Assembly: GCA_947506075.1 (NCBI GenBank)
Contig: CANNNN010000122.1
Span: 1 to 7,421, forward strand
Source of the DNA: Methylococcaceae bacterium
GTDB taxonomy: Bacteria; Pseudomonadota; Gammaproteobacteria; Methylococcales; Methylomonadaceae
Reading direction: 5' to 3'
DNA length: 7,421 nucleotides
This document shows positions 5,378-7,421 of this stretch, in pieces (position 1 is the stretch's first letter; every line of letters begins with the position of its first letter). Made by a program: the position numbers and the translations under genes. The notes beneath the pieces were generated by a model. It worked only from the letters and a program-made list of their open reading frames with translations, made no database searches and was not told where the DNA came from.

Positions 5378-6709
5378 TTATTCCCCGGCTATCGACATCC
5401 GCTCGACCAGTATCGAACCGGTACGGATGTTGCCGCGATAATCGACATCATTACCCACCGCAACGATGTTTTTAAGCATGTCTTTCAAATTACCGGCGAT
5501 GGTGATTTCTTCAACCGGATATTGGATCTCGCCGTTTTCGACCCAGAATCCGGCCGCTCCGCGCGAGTAATCGCCGGTCACCATATTGACTCCCTGCCCC
5601 ATCAACTCGGTGACCAGCAGGCCGGTATTCAGTTCTTTTAACATGGCTTGATAATCAAGGGTTCCGGTATCTATCGTTAAATTATGTACGCCGCCGGCAT
5701 TGCCCGTGCTGTGCAGACCTAATTTACGGGCAGAATAAGTGCTCAACACATAGCCGCGCAAGATGCCGTCGCTGACGATGTCGCGGACCTGGGTCGCAAC
5801 ACCTTCACCGTCATAGGCGCTACTGCCCAAGCCGCCTTTTATATAGGGTTGCTCGTGGATGCGGACAAACTCAGGAAAGACCTGGGTATCCAGCGCATCC
5901 AACAAAAAAGTGGATTTTCGATACAGATTGCCGCCGCTGATTGCACCGATAAACGAACCCAGCAAACCGGAAGCGGTTTCCGCACAAAACAGCACCGGGC
6001 ACTGGCGCGTGCTTAAGCTCTGCGCCTGCAAACGACGTAGCGTCCGCTCGGCTGCTTTGTTACCTACAGCCACTGCAGGCTCCAGATTCAGCGCATTTCT
6101 TGCGACGGTGTACCAGTAATCGCGCTGCATGCTGTCACCGCGTTGCGCCAATACCGAACAGCTCAACGAATGGCGGGTTGAGGCATAGCCCTGAAGAAAA
6201 CCAAGGGTATTGCCCATCACCCGGAGGCCCTGATGCGTATCTACCGATGCGCCTTCGGAATTGCTGATTTCAGCATGATAAGACCGGGCCGCATCTTCGC
6301 ATTCGGTGGCCAGCGCAATCGCCCCATCGACACCGATATCCCACGGATGGTTAAGGTCGAGCTCGGGGAATTCGGTAGCCAGCCGCTCTGGCTCCGGCAA
6401 ACCGGAATATTCATCTTCACTGGTGTAGCGGGCAATGCTGCAGGCCGCGCTGACTGTTTCCTTTATCGATGCGACCGACAAGTCGGTAGTGCTGGCCGAG
6501 CCTTTGCGCTGACCAAAATAAACGGTCACGCCCAAACCCTGGCTGCAATGATGCTCTATGGTTTCGACATCGCCCAGACGCACGGCTACGGATAAGCCAT
6601 TGTCCTGGCTCAAGCCCGCTTCTGCGGCGCTGGCGCCCTGTTTTACCGCTTCGTTCAAGATGTCCTGAACGGTATTTTTTAAATGGTTTATTTGTTCCTG
6701 ATTTTGCAC
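5378..6709 (-). CDS. pmbA: TldE/PmbA, subunit of the TldD-TldE metalloprotease
   Basis: PmbA (TldE) forms a cytoplasmic heterodimer with TldD, a protease that in enterobacteria matures microcin B17 and degrades CcdA and other unfolded peptides. The 443-residue protein follows E. coli PmbA (450) along its length: VRLGDVETIEHH, GLGVTVYFGQRKGSASTTDLS, ARYTSEDEYSGLP, LGFLQGYASTRHSLS, GGNLYRKSTFLLD, TSYSARKLGLHSTGNAGG-like motifs, then TGDYSRGAAGFWVENGEIQYP and EITIAGNLKDML near the end. As expected for TldE it has no HExxxH metal site; the zinc site is in TldD. The start is GTG 6709, with a weak AGAG 6 bases upstream, and the first residues align with family N-termini. tldD lies upstream on the same strand, separated by two small genes and a palindromic repeat. 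Confidence 0.96.
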   Translation of the reverse strand: MQNQEQINHLKNTVQDILNEAVKQGASAAEAGLSQDNGLSVAVRLGDVETIEHHCSQGLGVTVYFGQRKGSASTTDLSVASIKETVSAACSIARYTSEDEYSGLPEPERLATEFPELDLNHPWDIGVDGAIALATECEDAARSYHAEISNSEGASVDTHQGLRVMGNTLGFLQGYASTRHSLSCSVLAQRGDSMQRDYWYTVARNALNLEPAVAVGNKAAERTLRRLQAQSLSTRQCPVLFCAETASGLLGSFIGAISGGNLYRKSTFLLDALDTQVFPEFVRIHEQPYIKGGLGSSAYDGEGVATQVRDIVSDGILRGYVLSTYSARKLGLHSTGNAGGVHNLTIDTGTLDYQAMLKELNTGLLVTELMGQGVNMVTGDYSRGAAGFWVENGEIQYPVEEITIAGNLKDMLKNIVAVGNDVDYRGNIRTGSILVERMSIAGE

Positions 6710-6736
6710 TGTGTTCTCTAGTTTGTGTAGGAAAAT

Positions 6737-6757
6737 GGTGCGCGATGCGCACCCTAC
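6737..6757. repeat. Short palindromic repeat, copy 2
   Basis: GGTGCGC (6737-6743) and GCGCACC (6747-6753) form a perfect 7-base-pair stem around GAT, followed by CTAC. It is the cleaner relative of the element at 361-381 (16 of 21 positions identical). An outer GTAGG (6726-6730) and CCTAC (6753-6757) can also pair. It occupies the gap between the DUF2283-type gene and pmbA, 28 bases before the pmbA start, and could attenuate read-through into pmbA. Confidence 0.7.
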
Positions 6758-6774
6758 ATGACTTCATTTTCTTT

Positions 6775-6981
6775 TTATGCGACTTGACGATTTATCTGCT
6801 GAAATGAAACTTCATTAATATTGGCTTGCAACCTTGCGTGCTCAATCGTCATGCCAATCAAATTACCTGCCTCATCCAAGTCCAGATAAATATTTTCATT
6901 AATTTCTTTAGTCTCAAAAACCGGGTGATCTGAAAACTCCAGCAATGCCGTATCGGTATCTTCAAAATATTTAATTTTCAT
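6775..6981 (-). CDS. DUF2283-type small protein
   Basis: A 68-residue protein starting MKIKYFEDTDTALLEFSD, with ETKEINENIYLDLDEAGNLIGMTIEHA in the middle. The pattern 'xYxxDTDxLxI/LxF', then 'ExxENIxLDxDExGxxxGxxIxxA', is that of DUF2283, a family with no established function that often sits in small two-gene cassettes. The ATG at 6981 is preceded by AGAGGTGG (6985-6992 on the plus strand) with a 3-base spacer. The frame extends upstream to 7047 but has no comparable ribosome site there. Its start overlaps the end of the upstream small gene by 11 bases, so the two are probably translationally coupled. An antitoxin-like role is only inferred from size and pairing. Confidence 0.88.
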   Translation of the reverse strand: MKIKYFEDTDTALLEFSDHPVFETKEINENIYLDLDEAGNLIGMTIEHARLQANINEVSFQQINRQVA

Positions 6982-7219
6982 TATCCACCTCTTTAAATCC
7001 TCTATCAAAGAAAGCATTATGTACCGTCTCACCATCTTCAAGCACAATAACCCTTAAATATTTGTCTTCTTCCTGAATAAAACCCCATTTCTTAAACCGT
7101 CCATCTGCTTGTCTTTGAGTTTTAAGCGGGCAGGTCACAACACTTTCTATCCATTCAAGTTTAATCGGTGATCGATCCACCCTATTCCGCGTATATAGAA
7201 AATATTGGGTAAATCTCAC
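6971..7219 (-). CDS. Small uncharacterised protein paired with DUF2283 gene
   Basis: An 82-residue protein, MRFTQYFLYTRNRVDRSPIKLEWIESVV at the start and KYLRVIVLEDGETVHNAFFDRGF near the end. I recall this type as a conserved hypothetical protein regularly encoded just before DUF2283 genes. Its layout, IxxEWIExVxxxP, then an acidic turn, then KYLRVIV and a C-terminal DR, resembles DUF4258/RelE-like small folds, but I cannot assign a family firmly. It starts with GTG at 7219 directly after the tldD stop (TAA then GTG, no gap), so it may depend on terminating tldD ribosomes. No strong ribosome site is seen. A toxin-like role is inference from arrangement only. Confidence 0.82.
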   Translation of the reverse strand: MRFTQYFLYTRNRVDRSPIKLEWIESVVTCPLKTQRQADGRFKKWGFIQEEDKYLRVIVLEDGETVHNAFFDRGFKEVDNEN

Positions 7220-7421
7220 TTAAACGCTGGTCCCGCCAACCGTCAAACCATCAATTTTCAAGGTAGGCTGACCGACGCCGACCGGCACGCTTTGGCCTTC
7301 CTTGCCGCAGGTGCCGACACCGCTATCCAGCTGCAGATCGTTACCAACCATAGACACTTTGGTTAATACCTCTGGCCCATTGCCGATCAAGGTCGCGCCT
7401 TTAACGGCACGGGTTATTTTA
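7220..7421 (-). CDS. tldD: TldD metalloprotease subunit, C-terminal fragment
   Basis: The last 66 residues of TldD are in the window; the N-terminal part, with the HExxxH zinc motif, lies beyond the right edge. The minus-strand frame reads TRAVKGATLIGNGPEVLTKV, then SMVGNDLQLDSGVGTCGKEG, QSVPVGVGQPTLKIDGL and TVGGTSV before TAA at 7220-7222. The Cys in GVGTCGKEG lies 28 residues from the end and corresponds to Cys454 of E. coli TldD, the third metal ligand. TldD is the catalytic partner of PmbA, encoded three genes further along the same strand. Confidence 0.97.
   Translation of the reverse strand, partial: KITRAVKGATLIGNGPEVLTKVSMVGNDLQLDSGVGTCGKEGQSVPVGVGQPTLKIDGLTVGGTSV

Noticed and set aside
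5324..6595. Plus-strand open frames of 86-120 codons across pmbA
   Set aside because: They are antisense to a full-length, well-conserved pmbA and show no family features.
5378..6709. PmbA as an inactivated protease because HExxxH is absent
   Set aside because: TldE/PmbA subunits normally lack the metal motif; the zinc site belongs to TldD.
1..7421. CRISPR array, insertion sequence or prophage
   Set aside because: No regularly spaced repeats, transposase, integrase or phage structural gene is visible in any frame.

Overview
The window comes from a Gram-negative, probably gammaproteobacterial chromosome. A methanotroph-like Methylococcales genome is my best guess. That guess rests on the class 2 (quinone-linked) PyrD, the TldD/PmbA pair, a signal-peptide-bearing outer-membrane barrel protein, and the style of the short palindromic repeats between genes. 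No marker gene settles the genus. I see no insertion sequence, CRISPR array, tRNA or rRNA.

Layout. Positions 1-1044 hold two toxin-antitoxin (TA) units on the minus strand: a Phd/YefM-type antitoxin cut by the left edge, and a complete yefM-yoeB pair whose genes overlap by 8 bases. A strong stem-loop terminator (979-1014) separates them from an outer-membrane beta-barrel protein, also minus (1045-1968). A 330-base divergent intergenic region follows. Then comes a plus-strand two-gene unit (2299-2960) that I recognise as a TumE-type toxin gene overlapping a winged-helix TumA-type antitoxin gene by ATGA. Next on the plus strand are thiO (glycine oxidase, thiamine thiazole synthesis) and pyrD (class 2 dihydroorotate dehydrogenase), separated by a cloverleaf-like palindromic repeat. 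pyrD converges on pmbA across a long imperfect hairpin. The right end is a minus-strand run in transcription order: tldD (only its C-terminus is inside the window), an 82-residue uncharacterised protein, a DUF2283-type protein, and pmbA.

How the genes work together. ThiO and PyrD are housekeeping cofactor and pyrimidine enzymes, and TldD and PmbA form a heterodimeric metalloprotease. Between and beside these core genes sit three recognisable TA modules or parts of modules, plus a fourth small overlapping gene pair with TA-like organisation. That fourth pair is wedged between the two subunit genes of the protease. This pair and the density of small two-gene modules are the most interesting points here. 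I do not see a clearly new multi-gene system, and most genes belong to known families.
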